DNA of 6,381 nt from positions 8,988-15,368 of the forward strand of contig DMHJ01000122.1 in the NCBI GenBank assembly GCA_003449495.1, written 5' to 3'. Under the pieces are notes generated by a model that worked only from the letters and a program-made list of their open reading frames with translations, searched no databases and was not told the DNA's origin. Both the position numbers and the translations under genes were made by a program. This DNA comes from Clostridiales bacterium UBA8153 (GTDB lineage Bacteria > Bacillota > Sulfobacillia > UBA8153). Position 1 is the stretch's first letter. Each line of letters begins with the position of its first letter. This document shows, in pieces, positions 6,151 through 6,381 of this stretch.

Positions 6151-6381
6151 GTGGAGAGAGCCCAAAAGGAGCTGCGGCAGCACTTGGACACCGGGGAACC
6201 GCTCTTGCAGCTGTGCGACCGCCCAGTCGGGGCGCCGTGGGCAGAGGGAAAGGGGAGCTCAGCCGTCGCATGCTCCAGTCCCAGCGCTTTCAGCTTTCCG
6301 CCCTCAAGGTGTCGGTGAAGGGCAAGATCCCCGAGAAGATCCCCTATCTTGGCGTCATAGCCCACGATGAGGTCAATGTGC
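6151..6381 (+). CDS. Unknown protein, apparent -1 frame change, runs off right edge
   Basis: GTG 6151 with GAGGAG (6135-6140) 10 nt upstream begins VERAQKELRQHLDTGEPLLQLCDR, a convincing amphipathic helical start, but this frame ends at TGA 6316 after 55 codons of declining quality. In the -1 frame, open from 6147 to the window end, the text from about 6255 reads ELSRRMLQSQRFQL and then ALKVSVKGKIPEKIPYLGVIAHDEVNV, with strong GC third-position bias. The two parts look like one gene broken near A_AAG_GGG (6249-6255), giving AEGKGELSRRML across the join. I do not recognise the family. Alternatives are two overlapping small genes (the second starting at ATG 6270), a pseudogene, or a base-call error in the neighbouring G or C runs. 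Confidence 0.55.

Noticed and set aside
6072..6365. 97-codon minus-strand frame at the right edge
   Set aside because: Uninterrupted, but without a ribosome binding site or recognisable motifs; the plus-strand segments read far more like protein, so it is treated as a shadow, with some doubt because of the plus-strand frame break.

Overview
The window is GC-rich, densely coded bacterial DNA. Strong AGGAGG-type ribosome binding sites, GTG starts, tRNA genes with an encoded CCA end, and the mix of gene families would suit a high-GC Bacillota (Firmicutes) lineage, possibly a thermophilic clostridial relative. That placement is an inference from style only.

Left part (1-1064). On the minus strand an open reading frame runs off the left edge. 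It looks like a decayed fragment of an IS transposase, with two adjacent TGA codons at its upstream end. Next comes about 500 bases without a recognisable gene, holding hairpins and three copies (two opposed, one direct) of a CTGTAGCTGCC core. A clear minus-strand tRNA unit follows: a promoter at 1035-1064, tRNA-Cys(GCA), tRNA-Val(GAC), and a terminator hairpin at 824-847.

Middle (1283-3280). A complete 400-residue MFS transporter gene (plus strand) is convergent, with only 3 bp between stops, with a 263-residue conserved protein of unknown function (minus strand). The latter carries a GTGSTN glycine-rich loop like those of the ribose-5-phosphate isomerase/ISOCOT-like folds. No functional link between the two genes can be read from the sequence.

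Spacer (3281-4013). This contains the 3' remnant of a group II intron on the minus strand: the C-terminal tail of its reverse transcriptase/maturase, a 34-nt domain V with a mutated catalytic triad, and domain VI. It also has a 14-bp perfect palindrome, an 11-bp inverted repeat and a possible 9-codon leader ORF.

Right part (4014-6381). A complete S9-family (prolyl oligopeptidase/acylaminoacyl-peptidase type) serine peptidase has a PD40 beta-propeller and an intact Ser-Asp-His triad, and is predicted to be cytoplasmic. After a 166-bp gap a further plus-strand gene begins at GTG 6151 and runs off the right edge. Its good coding signal switches reading frame by -1 near a slippery A_AAG_GGG heptamer at 6249-6255. 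This is either a sequencing or assembly indel, a pseudogene, or a programmed frameshift. The other genes look like ordinary single-gene units. The unusual material is the mobile-element debris, the structured spacers and the frame break at the right edge.
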